DNA from: Kondoa malvinella
Lineage: Eukaryota > Basidiomycota > Agaricostilbomycetes > Agaricostilbales > Kondoaceae
Length of the DNA stretch: 64,000 nt
Direction: 5' to 3'
Assembly: GCA_039545315.1 (NCBI GenBank)
Contig: BCIM01000001.1
Span: forward strand, 124,001-188,000
Positions within the stretch are counted from its first letter, which is position 1; each line of letters starts with the position of its first letter. Of the stretch, positions 33,671 to 45,800 are shown in pieces. The notes beneath the pieces were generated by a model, which worked only from the letters and a program-made list of their open reading frames with translations, had not been told where the DNA came from and ran no database searches. The position numbers and the translations under genes were made by a program.

Positions 33671-36600
33671 ATGCAGAGAAGCGACAGCAGACTAGAAGCC
33701 TTCTCTGAGCTTATCCAGCAGCGCAGACTGTCTGGCTCGTTCTCGGAAGATCTGACACGACTTGAACAAGATCTCAAGTTATCTGCAGAAGTCGGACAAG
33801 CCCTGGTTTTTGAAGTAACTGACTTGAAGGATCGCCTCAATGTAGCGGATGTAGCTCGTGATCAGCTGTTGGATCGTTTGGCCGCCAGCTATAGAGCGAA
33901 TGCAGCGTTAGAAAAGGTCAGGAGTACCGATTTATATTCAACAACAACCTGGTCTGACGCGTACTGGACAGCGACTGGACAGACAAACTGCAGCCTTGGA
34001 AGCAGCTGAAGCATCGAATCGATCCTTGCTAGCTACACATGAAGATGACCGAAAGACTATCGGTAGACTCATGGCCGACCAAGCTAGGACGTCTGGTATG
34101 GATGACAAGATTCGACTGCTGATACGGGAACGTGACGATCTACGGCAAGAGCTGAATGCGCAATCTCGTAAAGCCTCTGTCGCAGAAACGAAAGCGAAAC
34201 GTGCTTCTGTTCGATTGAGTGAGCATTCCGTTTTTCTAGAAGTATACTGCAGTGCTGACACTACTATAGCTGATATAGAAGCCCGCATGACCAGCGACTT
34301 CAATCCAGAAAATGTTCATCAGACACCATCAAGTCCGTCAAGAACTGGCATGGCTGCTAGCATGGTCTCCGATCGCACAGCCAAACCTCGAAAGCGCAAC
34401 CCTTCAGACACCTCTTTCCTAGCCAAAGCATCCGGCGTGACAGCAGATACGGCTCCTGTTGAGCTACTGAGATTGATCGAAACTCTGGTTCAGCAAAATG
34501 TATCCGCCCGGAACGAAGCCCAGGAACTACAAGCCATGCTTGACGCCTCTAGAGAAGAGCAATATGCTATGCAGAACGAAGTCATGAATATGCAGCAACC
34601 ATGGTTGATGGAAACTTCGAAAGAATCGCGTCGTCGAAGCATAGACATGAAGGGGCAGCGCAATTTCGCCAATGAGCTCATGAATTCTATCAACTCGGAA
34701 CCTATACCTGCCATGTCTCCTACACTGGTAGATGAACCTTCTTCACAGCGACAAAATTGGAGTCCGCTGTTGTCTCAATCCGCCTCGTTTCAGCAACAGC
34801 GGAATCCTTTGTCTTCGTCCACTAGCGATGCTGGATCAGATTATCAAGGTCCTTTGGCGTATCATTTGCCTGATGGATCTGTTAGGCCGGCATATAGATC
34901 AAGGAGGAGTTCATCAAAGGGTAGCACAATGATCAAACCTGCTAGCAGAAGAGCGAAGAGTGTCGATATGACCACCTTGTATCAAGAAGATCCGAATGTG
35001 AGTGTTTCTGACCAGTTTCTGACCATAAAGCTAAAGTCGGGCATAGGGTCTGTACGACTCGCGAAATAGTCTAGAACCGATAGCAGATGCGTCGCCTGTC
35101 GCAACACGACAGACGCCCTCGAAAGCCACACCTCAGCGCTCAGAACCAGTCTCGCCTACTACATCTCGAACTGCAAACCACCTATCTCGGTCGACAGCAA
35201 CCAATAATAGCCTCTTTAATAATACGCAAGACGCCTCTTCACAGACCGAGCTCACATCAGACCTGTCACTACATTTACCTATACCTTTCTTCCGCTCGTC
35301 TACAACCGCATACAGCGCCAGTACAACTTCTGATGACCATCACTTGTCACTTTCACCCGGTGATTCGTCACATATCGATCTCCCGCAAGGCGATAGAACG
35401 GGTGGATTGTTGAATTTGATCGAACATGCGAATAAACTTTTGACGAGGCTAAAGGGCGCCAACGTCGCAAGTCTTGAAGTGAGGTTGAAGAAGCAGAATC
35501 TGCCTGGCGATGTTGGGCATTTAGCCAAGAGTACCGTCAAAGATATCGTGAGTTTTCATATGACTTGGAAGTACAAGCAACTGACGACAGTATAGATGAG
35601 CGAAATCGAAGCGATGCGGGAACTGTTCCGAAAACTGTTTGATCAAGAACGAAATACTCTGCACACGGAAAGCGAAACGTCAAGCAGTCTCGTCGGTAGA
35701 AGAGACTTCTTTATTCTTGTTCGTCTGCTACGGGACACGCTGAGTGAAATCGGGCGTCTTCGAAGTATCATCAATCAAGTTCAGATTGATCCTGCATTGG
35801 CGTCAAAGATAGGCGATCTGGACGCTGGGGAGCCTATATCAGCTGACCAACCAGCTCCTTCGGCTCGAGGTTTCTTGGCGCCTTTTTCAAGGTTGTTTTC
35901 GGCTGGTCAAACCTCGCCTGCTGAGCAATCACCTAAACCTACTTTGGACGGCTTGCGACCCTCTGCTCGACCTGTTCCGAAACAGATGGCGTCTAGTGCA
36001 ATCACTTCAGACACAGTCGTTGTCAAGCGGCAAGTGTCTTCCACTCTAGCGCCGGGAGGGGAAGACAGGGGACTTGCAGCACCGTCAAGACCAGCAGATC
36101 GGAAGGGTAATGACGGACGGCTGCTGAGGAGCATATTTGCTGGTGGATCCGGAATGAGGACGACTTCTTGGACATCAGGAGCGGGAAGTGCACGTGCGGC
36201 ACCGACTGGACGACAAATGTCTTCTGCACCTCTCACGCAAGCAACAGACGCAGTGTTGGATTCTTTCTCTCGCACTGGAGACGAAGACTATCGACCTAAT
36301 CTTCTTGAACGTCAGCTCAGACCCAGGGGTCTCTCCGACTCGTCAATTCGTTCAACTTTCGTTGCTCATGCGATACCCAACACCATCCGGCCAGCCAACA
36401 TCGCCATATCGACTCATGCATATATACCAGACGAAGATGTCCACGCCACGCTCACTACCGACTCACTGAGAGCACGAGATCAACTCTCGCGGAAATTCAG
36501 TCGTCAACATCTTACGTCGCCAATTGCTTCCTCGTCGCCTTCATCTGGCTTACCTTCTCTCTCATCGTCGCCTGTAGCTGTTCCAGTTGGCAAATTGAAC

Positions 36601-36732
36601 CGACCTGAACCCAGTCCCAGCTTGTTGAGCAACCTGCAATCATGGGCTACATCGCTCAACACCTTTGAGCAAGGGCATATCCAAGCACTGAGCTCACACG
36701 CGGAACGTAAACGGGATGTACCTTCGTTATAG
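33671..36732 (+). CDS. large coiled-coil protein, fungal, function unknown
   Basis: Five exons (33671-33916, 33972-34218, 34270-34997, 35113-35547, 35596-36732) encode 930 residues. Residues 20-180 are heptad-rich and strongly charged, a long coiled coil (LTRLEQDLKLSAEVGQALV, IRERDDLRQELNAQSRK). A second coil (LIETLVQQNVSARNEAQELQ) and disordered Ser-rich parts follow. A structured block around residue 550 (LLNLIEHANKLLTRLK) leads to RRDFFILVRLLRDTLSEIGR. The C-terminal 300 residues are Ser/Pro/Arg-rich. The layout resembles fungal septation or spindle-pole coiled-coil proteins, but I cannot name a family with confidence. The third intron (115 nt) is the least certain. Confidence 0.75.
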
Positions 36733-36817
36733 TATGTAATACATTGTAATAGCTTGGAAATGGCCTTCTTTCGTGTGGATGTATAGCAATGCATTATAAG
36801 TACAAGGGTCTACAAGT

Positions 36818-38420
36818 CTACTGAGCTTTCTGTTTCGACTTTTTCTCGCCCTTGGCCTTCTTTTCCCTTTTGCCAGTCGCGCTGGGCAGCGTCGGTAAAC
36901 TGATGGCTGCGCTCTCTGCTGCTACCTTGCGTTTCTTCTTTGACGTTCTTGGTTCGTCCACTTCCATCGCGTCCGCTTCTTTGACATCGGATTTGCGCTT
37001 CTTCTTGGGTGGTTGAGTAGGCGTAGGGTCAATCTCCATCTCCGTAGTAGCAGCCTTTCTCTCTTTCTTCTTCTTTTCCTTTACTACCGGTATACCCTCG
37101 CCTTGCGCAGCTAGATCCACTGTAGTTGGCAACTGTTCCGGGTCTTGTAACACATTATCATCTCTGTCAGCTTGCATGAGTACATCATCTTCTTGCTTGT
37201 CTTCAGGCAAATCATTCGCTTTTTGTTTGCCTTTGGATTTAGCTGATGGTTCTGGTTGTAAGAGCGGGACAGCTGGTCGGTTGTTCTCTTCGTCGTTGTA
37301 GTCTGAAATTTCTGAATCGGAAGATGGTACAGGGTTGTCTAGTGGTTTGTTGCCTAGAGGTTGGGTTGGTGCAGGTGCTCGTACGTTTTGCATGGTATTC
37401 GTAGATGCTGCTGGAAGAGGAGGGAGCGAAGTATTGGCAGCGAAAGGGTTGACTAAGAGTGAACCGTGTACTGAGATGGTTGCATTGAGCATTGTCAGCC
37501 TGTTCGCCATCCATGTCCATCAGCATGAAGTATGCTAGCGAGAAAGCTGACGAACCCAATGACCTTGAATTCGATCTGGCCAGACTCTCCGCCCAGAGGT
37601 TCGCCAGATTCAGTATGCACCCAACAGCCCATATGACCTTCAGCAGCCGTAGAAGGCGCAACACTCGCAGCCCGATCTTTCTGTTGCGCCTCATCTATAT
37701 TACTGGCAATCTCCAAATCCTCAATTTGCACGCGCGCTTCTTCCGCCTCCTCTGCTTTTCGCTTCTCCTCTATCTCCAACTCCATATCTTTAAAGACTTG
37801 AGCAAAAGCATCGTTTTCATATACGGGAGCGAATTGATCCGGATTGAAATGGTATTGATCTTTCGGGATATGTTCTGCGCTGATTTTCGCGTTGAAGGCA
37901 TTGTGTATGAGGAGAGAAACGTGTTCTCTTGTATGCGTCACGAGTCGAGCCGTGAGTGAAGTGCCTATTCGAGGTCGCCAGCCTAGACACTCAAAGATGA
38001 CGGGTACACCTGCTATAGCTGTAGGTGTTATGAGAGCTGCTGTGTTGGCTAGTTGGAGCGTTTCGTGGTTGACTGTGCATAGGACGACGCCTAGTGTAGG
38101 GATATACCTGTACAACAGCTAGTCACTCAGCAAATTGAATGCATAGCAAGAACCCTGGCGCACCTCGTTACGAAGCTGTCTAGGATCTCGCTGACACCAG
38201 CAAGCACATCACCAGAATGGACTGGTCCAAGCGGAATCTGCATTTCATATCGCAGCAGCCTGAATCCTCGACTATCCAAGCCACAGTATTAGTATACACC
38301 CTCTCTCATACTACTGTATGTGCGGCCTCACTCTGGTCCTACCCCATCAACTGTATCATCCTGGCTTCTCTTCCGCTTTTTGCCTTTTTTATTGCTTGGG
38401 CGAGCAACGGTATCTGCCAT
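36818..38420 (-). CDS. RPA43: RNA polymerase I subunit RPA43
   Basis: Subunit of the Pol I stalk that contacts Rrn3 during rDNA transcription. It has 476 residues; exons 38420-38332, 38271-38164, 38107-37556, 37499-36818. The conserved region runs from FRLLRYEMQIPLGPVHSGDV through YIPTLGVVLCTVNHETLQ to VSLLIHNAFNAKISAEHIP. The OB-fold continues to GCWVHTESGEPLGG and FKVIGLTMLNATISVHGSL. An unusually long tail of over 200 residues, acidic and then Lys-rich (KKKKKERK, TSKKKRK), follows and should be nucleolar and disordered. It ends 85 bp from the convergent coiled-coil gene. Confidence 0.9.
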
Positions 38421-38560
38421 TCGCGCGCAAAGGGTATAGCAGCTCTCTAGGACAGCCGCGAGTTGGTATCTTTCAAGCGGGAATTTTGGACGTCGTGGAG
38501 AAAGAGTAAAATTTGTTTGATGCTCTACAGCGACTCAAGAGTTAGTTTAGAGACGCAAAG
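38421..38560. promoter_or_regulatory. 140-bp divergent promoter, RPA43 / BUD23
   Basis: The short spacer between two ribosome-biogenesis genes transcribed away from each other implies shared control. No specific box was identified with confidence. Confidence 0.6.
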
Positions 38561-39653
38561 ATGTCACGGCCTGAGCATTTCGCACCGCCTGAAGTAGTCA
38601 GTCTTCCCATATTATCATCAATGGCAGAAATTCACTATCGCGCTATCTCTTCATGACAGTTTTACAATGAAACTGAAGCTTCCAAGTACTCAAACAAGTG
38701 CGTCTCTTTGATCATCAACCGCGTTATAGGGCCTGATGATATTGGTTCAGTTCTCGAATCCAAGAGATTCAAGCAACAATGACTGAACGCTGTATCGAGC
38801 TGCTCCATCTGCCTCCGTCGACGGTGAACCCTGATTTACCAAAACCGTCATACCTGCTCGATATAGGCTGTGGGAGCGGCTTGTCGGGAGAATTGTTGAG
38901 CGATGATGGGCATATATGGGCTGGTGTGGACGTCAGCGCGAGCATGCTTGGTTCGTTGCCTTTCCTCTTCTGTGCTACTCCTTCTTTGTCTCGTACTGCC
39001 TCATGGTCTACGCCGCGTAGTCGAGAATTGCTCGCTAATGCTCACATATTACAGAAGTCGCACTGGAAAGAGAATCAGACGGCGACTTGTTTCTACATGA
39101 TATAGGACAAGGTTTCGGTTTCCGACCAGGATCAATAGACGGCGCCATCTCTGTTTCTGTCCTTCAATGGCTCTGCAACGCGGATTCAAACCAACATAAC
39201 CCATCTCAACGCTGTGCTCGATTCTTCAATACACTTTTTGCTACTTTATCAAGAGGAGCCAGAGCTGCGTTCCAATTTTATCCAGAGAGCGATGATCAAG
39301 TGAGGTTCTTAATGGGTTATGCGACGAAAGCTGGTTTTTCTGGTGGTTTAGTCGTGGATTACCCAAACAGCAAGAAAGCGAAAAAGTTCTATCTAGTCTT
39401 GATGAGCGGGAGCAGTGATGAAGGTGGGAGAAGTAACGCTTTACCTGCTGCAAAAGGCGTTGAAGAGGATGATTCGACCGTCAAGTATGAGAAGGCGAGG
39501 GAACGACGGTCAGGGAAAAGCAAGAGGAAAGGCAAGGAAGCTGGTGGAACAAAGGAGTGGATATTGAAAAAGAAGGAGAGCAGGAAGCAAAAGGGCAAGA
39601 GCGTGCCTAAGGATTCGGCGTATACTGGCAGGAAACGGAGAGTGCAGTTCTAG
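38561..39653 (+). CDS. BUD23: BUD23, 18S rRNA (guanine-N7)-methyltransferase
   Basis: SAM-dependent enzyme that, with Trm112, methylates a guanine of 18S rRNA and supports 40S maturation. It has 290 residues; exons 38561-38596, 38660-38697, 38751-38950, 39055-39653. It begins MSRPEHFAPPEVFYNETEAS, as in the family. SAM motif I is LLDIGCGSGLSGELL; later GVDVSASML, GSIDGAISVSVLQWLCNAD and FQFYPESDDQVRFLM are seen. The C-terminus is Lys/Arg-rich with RKGKEAGGTKEWILKKKE and ends TGRKRRVQF, matching the WBS_methylT tail. Confidence 0.96.
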
Positions 39654-39976
39654 ACGAGGGTTTCCGGTTTGTACTATCACATTGTATTGTCATCGATCTG
39701 GTCATCTATCTAGCATGGGGCGCGGCCAGCCTGTCTTGTCGCGAGACCTTTGGAGAACAACGGCCGTCACGTAATCTCTTTCAATCCGATTCCTTTGCTG
39801 TGTCGTGTTAGCTCTTGAGCACTGCACCTCTCAGCTATCTGACTGCAGTGCTGGCTCTTACGTGGTCTGTTTGACATTCCGAGAAACGTGCTTGCAGAAG
39901 CTTCTCTCGTTTGTCAGACCTCTCACACCAGAACAGTTCTGCTCTCTGCACTACTGACTGTATATCTACGACGCGT

Positions 39977-40979
39977 ATGGAGGCAGCTACAGAGCTCAAC
40001 CTGCTTCCTCAATGTGGTCTATCGGCATTACGCTCTGATCCAGAATTGCAGCCTCTCTTTGTTAAAGCTACAGAGCTACGCGCTTCTTCTGTGCCTACGC
40101 ATCCGTGGGATAATGTGTTGTCGCTTATAGGTCAGTATGAGGGTCTGTTGCAGTGTAGTCAAGCTGATGCACGACTTTCCATCTGACAGACCGCGTGCGA
40201 GTAGAAGACTTTACAAGGCAACCTGAAGCACTCAAGATCTACATGGAGGACTTTATGCCTCTGCTACGAAAGAAGTGAGCAGTTCCTTCGAACCAATGGG
40301 CGAGCTGATTCAGCATCAGATACGGCTCGGCATCAAATTTCATCGCTTATCGACTTCAATTACCTCTCCTCACTAGTACTCCAGAAGTGTATAGAGCAAC
40401 AGATCAAGACTTTCGTATCCATTTAGCGGATTGGCCATATGCTTTCGAGCCGGATGTTGGGTGAGCCCTAAACTCAATCGTACAACAGCACTCGGCTGAT
40501 TGTAAGAAAGACATTTCATCGTATGGACAAGGCATCAACTACTTTGCAAAGCACACGTATTGTCAGCTGAAGAATGGGAGCGATTACAAACGTCCGGTTT
40601 CTGTGGGTATACTTCGAATGGCGGCTTGAACGCGGAAGGAAAGCTGGCCGGATATGCCACTGGTGAAGGAGAACATGGTGTAAGCTTCTGCTGCTTAATG
40701 GATGCAAAAGGCGACCGCTAAAGTTCGCGCAGTCAGAAGTCAGGAAGTTTGTTCTCGCGAATTGGCCAGATGACGTATATGAAACAGCATTGTGAGCTTC
40801 TCAATTATCGATCTAGTGGCTGCATCCTTACCCAGCCTTACAGCTTCATCAACCCAGTCAAGTTCCAGAGCATTCAGGTGAGCAATCCTCTCTCGACCTG
40901 GCATTCCTCGCTAATCACAGAACGACAGGATCTGGCTCATTTTCATGTCATCGTCAGAAGAAGACGCGGTGGGTCATAA
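39977..40979 (+). CDS. NGI1-like protein (DUF3605)
   Basis: Seven exons (39977-40130, 40190-40274, 40320-40460, 40511-40679, 40733-40791, 40844-40877, 40929-40979) encode 230 residues. The blocks ADWPYAFEPDVGHFIVWTR, EVRKFVLANWPDD, FFINPVKFQSIQDLAHFHVI and a basic end match the DUF3605 / N-acetylglucosamine-induced protein 1 family. Its biochemical role is not known. One insertion (KLAGYATGEGEHG) is longer than I expect for the family. The 320 bp upstream to BUD23 and the 380 bp downstream hold no other supported gene. Confidence 0.82.
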
Positions 40980-41362
40980 ACCGCAGAAGGCATTGAGGTC
41001 GAGAGAGTGGGTGTTTGTGATCTTCCACATTGGTCAACTGTGGATTTCGACGCGTAAGCGCTACAACGCCTCTGTTTTGATTACGCCTCATGTTCTCCTC
41101 GCGCACAGGAATGTTTTACCCAACGTGCGGCTCAGCCTTACTGGGCTGATCCAACTTGCGTCTCGCAATTCGTGAAAGCATTTGTTTGACCTGTAGAAGA
41201 AGCCGAGCTTCGGTCATGCCCCGGACATTATGAACATTCTCTTTGCATCTATGCATCAGCTACGCGAGATCGAGACCGGCTTCACAGGCCTAGATGATGC
41301 GCTGCACCCCGGATTTGCGTGTCGCGATCACTTTGACCTCAACCACCACTTTACGCTTCAAT

Positions 41363-42406
41363 ATGGCAGCATTAAGCATTGAAGCACTCAGGACACCAGA
41401 CAATCGATTCTCCAACTTGCCCAACTTTCCTTATGAGCCGAAATACCTAGAACAAGGCGGCAAACTCAAAATGGCCTACCTAGACGAAAGCAACTCAACT
41501 CAGCCGACTCAAAATGCAGAAGTCTTCTTGTCTCTGCACGGCCAGCCTACTTGGTCATATCTTTATCGTCGAATGATCCCCGTCTTTCTGAACTACACCA
41601 CTCGAGACAAGCAAACGGCTCGGAGAGTCATCGCTCCTGATCTCTTCGGCTTTGGCAGAAGCGACAAACCCATCAAGGAGGAAACATACACCTACAACTT
41701 TCATCGAAACTCTCTGTTACATCTAATCAAGGAGCTTGATCTTCAAAATATTACACTGGTCGTTCAAGGTGCTGTCAGATTGCTGCGTAAAGTGTCACAG
41801 ACTGATGAAATTCAAGACTGGGGCGGTCTACTAGGACTCTCACTCCCTCTGGTAGATCCATGGCGCTTCAAGAGGCTGATCGTAATGAATACTTTCCTAC
41901 CAACCGGCGAATCAGCAGGCAAAGGCTTCAACGATTGGCGGGACTTCTGCAACCGTTCTCCAGATATGGATGTTGGCGGTGTGATCGTCCGAGGCAACAA
42001 GCATCTCACCTCGGCTGAACGCGAAGCCTATAACGCACCGTATCCGAACAAGGACTATAAAGCCGGTGTACGACGCTTTCCGAATATTGTCATGACGGAT
42101 CCGAATATGGAGGGCGTGGATGTGTCGAAGCGGGCGAAAGCAATGTATTCGACTTCGAATGCTTTCAAAACGGAGGATATCTTTGTTGCTGTCGGGATGC
42201 TCGATCCGGTACTGGGTCTGCCTGTGATGGAGGTGCTGTCGAGGATGTGGAAGAATGGATGCTGGTGGTTTGAAGTAGCAGATGGAGGTCATTTCGTGCA
42301 GGAGCGAGGGGAAGCAGTCGCAAGAAAGGCGATTGAAGCTTTCGAAACGCAGCAAGCGCCAGCAGGGGTAACAAGGAGGGCAGGGAGAGTAGCTTCGAAA
42401 CTGTAG
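41363..42406 (+). CDS. haloalkane-dehalogenase-like alpha/beta hydrolase (DhlA/HLD-I type)
   Basis: It has 331 residues in two exons (41363-41768, 41817-42406). The sequence follows DhlA-type dehalogenases almost end to end: ALRTPDNRFSNLPNFPYEP, LHGQPTWSYLYRRMIPVF, RRVIAPDLFGFGRSDKP, LQNITLVVQDWGGLLGLSL, MLDPVLG, DGGHFVQERGE. These carry the nucleophile Asp, the halide-binding Trp beside it, the catalytic acid Asp and the His. The oxyanion-side Glu of DhlA (HGEPTW) is Gln here. The 48-nt intron splits the nucleophile codon G^AC; unspliced, the frame stays open and inserts 16 residues before it. An in-frame ATG at 41294 would add 23 basic, hydroxylated residues, possibly a mitochondrial presequence. 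Confidence 0.88.
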   Translation: MAALSIEALRTPDNRFSNLPNFPYEPKYLEQGGKLKMAYLDESNSTQPTQNAEVFLSLHGQPTWSYLYRRMIPVFLNYTTRDKQTARRVIAPDLFGFGRSDKPIKEETYTYNFHRNSLLHLIKELDLQNITLVVQGAVRLLRKVSQTDEIQDWGGLLGLSLPLVDPWRFKRLIVMNTFLPTGESAGKGFNDWRDFCNRSPDMDVGGVIVRGNKHLTSAEREAYNAPYPNKDYKAGVRRFPNIVMTDPNMEGVDVSKRAKAMYSTSNAFKTEDIFVAVGMLDPVLGLPVMEVLSRMWKNGCWWFEVADGGHFVQERGEAVARKAIEAFETQQAPAGVTRRAGRVASKL

Positions 42407-42828
42407 ATGCTGATTCTTCTGCTTCGTCTTCCGACATCAAGCTGGCTGTGATCGCTTTTGACATCCAACGTCGAAGGCGAACAACACTGACAATGACAGC
42501 GAATCTGATCAGCTAGCAGCTTCCCAGCTACTCTGCCGAGCGCCGAGTCAAGCTTTTGCGAATGGACATGCAGCAATTGGCAGCAAGGTGTATGAGATCA
42601 GCTTTACCTAGTTGTTTTGCTCGCGTCACTGCTTATCTTTCTATACCTCAAACTGTGCTTGATGGATTGCTGTAGATGCCTCACTGCTCAAAAGAGGTGC
42701 CACGCTTGTCTATGCTGTGCTATATGTCTCAAACCTCGCTTCACATTCAGCACCGGACGTGTCATTCTGATCTTTTCGCGCTGCCGTTGCCGTCTGTTTT
42801 GTGTCTCGTCTTGCGAACAACGATCCGT

Positions 42829-45800
42829 ATGGTCATCTGCAGCGATGAGTTGATGTTCAAGGCAGGATCGTCTTGCCGCGCCTTCGACTTTAGTCTGGCG
42901 TTCCACGCTGGTGTGCTATCAATCTTGCCTGCTGCAGTGTTCCTTGCACTCTCTATACCACGGGCGGTCATTCTGCTGAAACAGGCGGTGGTAGTCCAGA
43001 AAAGCAGAGGCAGTCGACTGCTATGTTTGGTAAAGACTGTCAGCGGCTGTGTCGCGATCCTTGGCCATATGCTCGCTTTAATCGCCTGGACTACTGCTGC
43101 GCCTACTGAACTTCAAAGTGGTCTTATTTACGCCATGACCACGCTCGACCTGGCTGCTTCAATCACTTTGACGCTCGTTTCCTACTGCGAGCATCACCGG
43201 TGTTTCAGAAGTTCGCTTTGGTTGCAATGGTAAGCAAGTACAGCAAAAGCATCTATTGAAGCTAAAACCCACGATTCAGCTACTTGGTGCTATCTGTCAT
43301 CTTCGATGCTGCTCGCATTCGAAATTTCGCTTCATTGAACATCAACGCTTTCTACCTCGCCGCTTTCGGTGCTGCCTACTCGGGTCGAGTCATTCTATTG
43401 TCGCTCGAGCAAGTGCATAAGTCAAGATGGCTACAGCCGGAAATCACCAAACGCAAGCTGAGTCGAGAAGTTACAGCGGGCTTCTTCGAGCGTGTGACGG
43501 TCTTTTGGTTCATCAAGGATCTCATAGCAGGGTGGAAGACCACACTACGCCTCGAAGACCTTGGGGTGATCGACATCCGAGACCGAGATGAGCAATACGC
43601 GACCTTTCTGCTAGCTTGGGAGAAGTCGTCTCGATGCAAGGCGCCTTTGCTCAAGACTATATGGCGCTTTGCTGGAGTATCGTCTGTCGAGCCCCTAGTG
43701 CCTGGTCTGCCATTTTCCACCTTCTGTGTCTGACGGCTGATGTTCTCTGACAGTACTACTTATGTCTTTGTGTACTGTCGCAAGTCCAGTACTACTCAAG
43801 GCAACTCTACTTTTCATGGCATCTTGGCGCACTGAGACAACTCAGCCAGCTGATTACGGGTATGGTCTGGCCGCAGCATATGGCTTGATCGGCATTGTAT
43901 TGACTTGCTCCAATGCTGGTCGGTCTTCAACCTGCCCATGTGAGCAAGGCTAATGCTTTACAGTCTATGAAATGGCTCTCTATCGCCTGCAGGCCCGCAT
44001 TCGATCTTTGCTTTCGCAAACAGTCTACCGAAAAGCACTACGGCTGCACATTTCTTCGGCAGAAGAGATTGGCTCCGGTGCATTATCGTCCTATGAAAAC
44101 ATCGACGTGGAGCGCACCATCCAAGGGCTTCGTATTCCCTATCTTATATTGCAATGTTTGGCTACCTTCGCAATCGCCTTCTACCTGCTTTGGGTCGAAA
44201 TGGGCATTACTTTCGTATCAGCTTTGATCTGCTTCATTGTTGTTGCTTCTTTTGGTCCCCTGGTGTCACATCGATTGGTTCTGGATCAAAGTCGATGGTC
44301 AGCAGTAACCGACCGACGCGTCAGGCTACTGACCTCGGTTGTGCGATGTTGGAAAGCGATAAAGTGCTCCAATTACGAAGCTTCGATCTTTGGAAAATAC
44401 AATGCTATCCGTGAAGAAGAGCTGAAAGAGCAAATGTCGTATCGGTTGCGAATCGCTGCTCGCGGTGCAGTCGATACCTCGGTCAGTCAGTTGATTCAAC
44501 AACCAGTGCTCGCTCACCTGCCAGCTCTAGCTATGGACTCTTTTACGCGCAGCAGTTCTGGTCACCTACGCTTTCTACGCTCAGTACAACAGCAATGTGG
44601 CGTTTGACTATGTTTCTGTCTTCGTAGTGTACGCCATTGTGGAAGCCTCCCAGTGGCCTCTCTGGGATCTTCAGCTTGCGATGGTCGATCTCTTCACATC
44701 CCTCAGCTCGCTTCAACGCTTGCAGACCTTCTTGGGCGCGGAAGAGTGCAATTCCAATCCGCAGCCTCTTGCATCCGACGATGAAGAGAAAGCGTCCGTA
44801 TCAAGATCTCGCATCACCTTTAGCCACGCAGACATTGGCTTCCGCGACAAGTCACTTCGCATACTCGAAGACTTCACTGCGGAGTTCCCGACCGGCTGTT
44901 TGACTATGGTAGTAGGACAAGTCGCTGCCGGCAAATCTACTCTATGTGCGGCAATACTGGGCGAAGCAGATCTACTATCAGGACAGATGTCTCGTATTGA
45001 AGGTCGCTACGCCTATTGTTGCCAAGATGCCTTCATCATGGATCAGTCCGTCAAAGAGAATATTCTTTTCGAGTCACCTATGGACCAATTACATTATCAG
45101 CGCTGCCTACGAGCAGGCGCTTTCGATCAAGATATACAGTCTTTGACACTGAAAGATGATCACCCTGCAAAGCAGCTCTCGGGAGGGCAGAGATCAAGAA
45201 CAGCTCTATGTCGTGCTCTATATAGCCGAGCGGATGTCTGTAAGCTGCTCGACCTGATGTCCGTGGTCGATCTTAGCGGAAGTAATTCCTGTCTCAGTCG
45301 TGTTGGATGATCCCTTCTCCGCTTTAGATAGAGGTACGTTGCCCCTACGAGGAAAATCGTATCGGGTGATGCTGTCTGATGATAGGGACTGAGCGACACG
45401 TCTTCGAAGCTCTATTTGGTTCGAACGGCTTATTGCTGCACAAGACTGTCATACTAGTTACAAATGATACCAGCCGTCTGCCTACAGCCGACCATATCAT
45501 CGAGCTGTCTGGCAACACAGGACGAATCGGAACAGGTAGCAGCGTGCTGTCGAGACAGACCGTCAATCCAGTAGTGGCACCCTTGCCGTTCTGCATAGAT
45601 GAGAAAGAAGTCGGTCAAGATAAGTCAAACGATTTGCTCCATCACGTCAAAGTCGAAGATGACCAAGAAATGACATATGGCAAGCATGTAGTCTGGCGAG
45701 CAGTGTGGCATCACTCCCAAGCTGCCGGCTTGGTATGGACAGGCGGTAAGTGGATCATATGTGGCAGATCAGGCTGTAGCTAACCGCGACCTGTAGTCGG

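Noticed and set aside
35344..35595. Separate gene starting at MSLSPGDSSH in the coiled-coil locus
   Set aside because: The frame is continuous with the upstream exon 35113-35547 and with the exon beginning at 35596 after a 48-nt intron, so it is internal.
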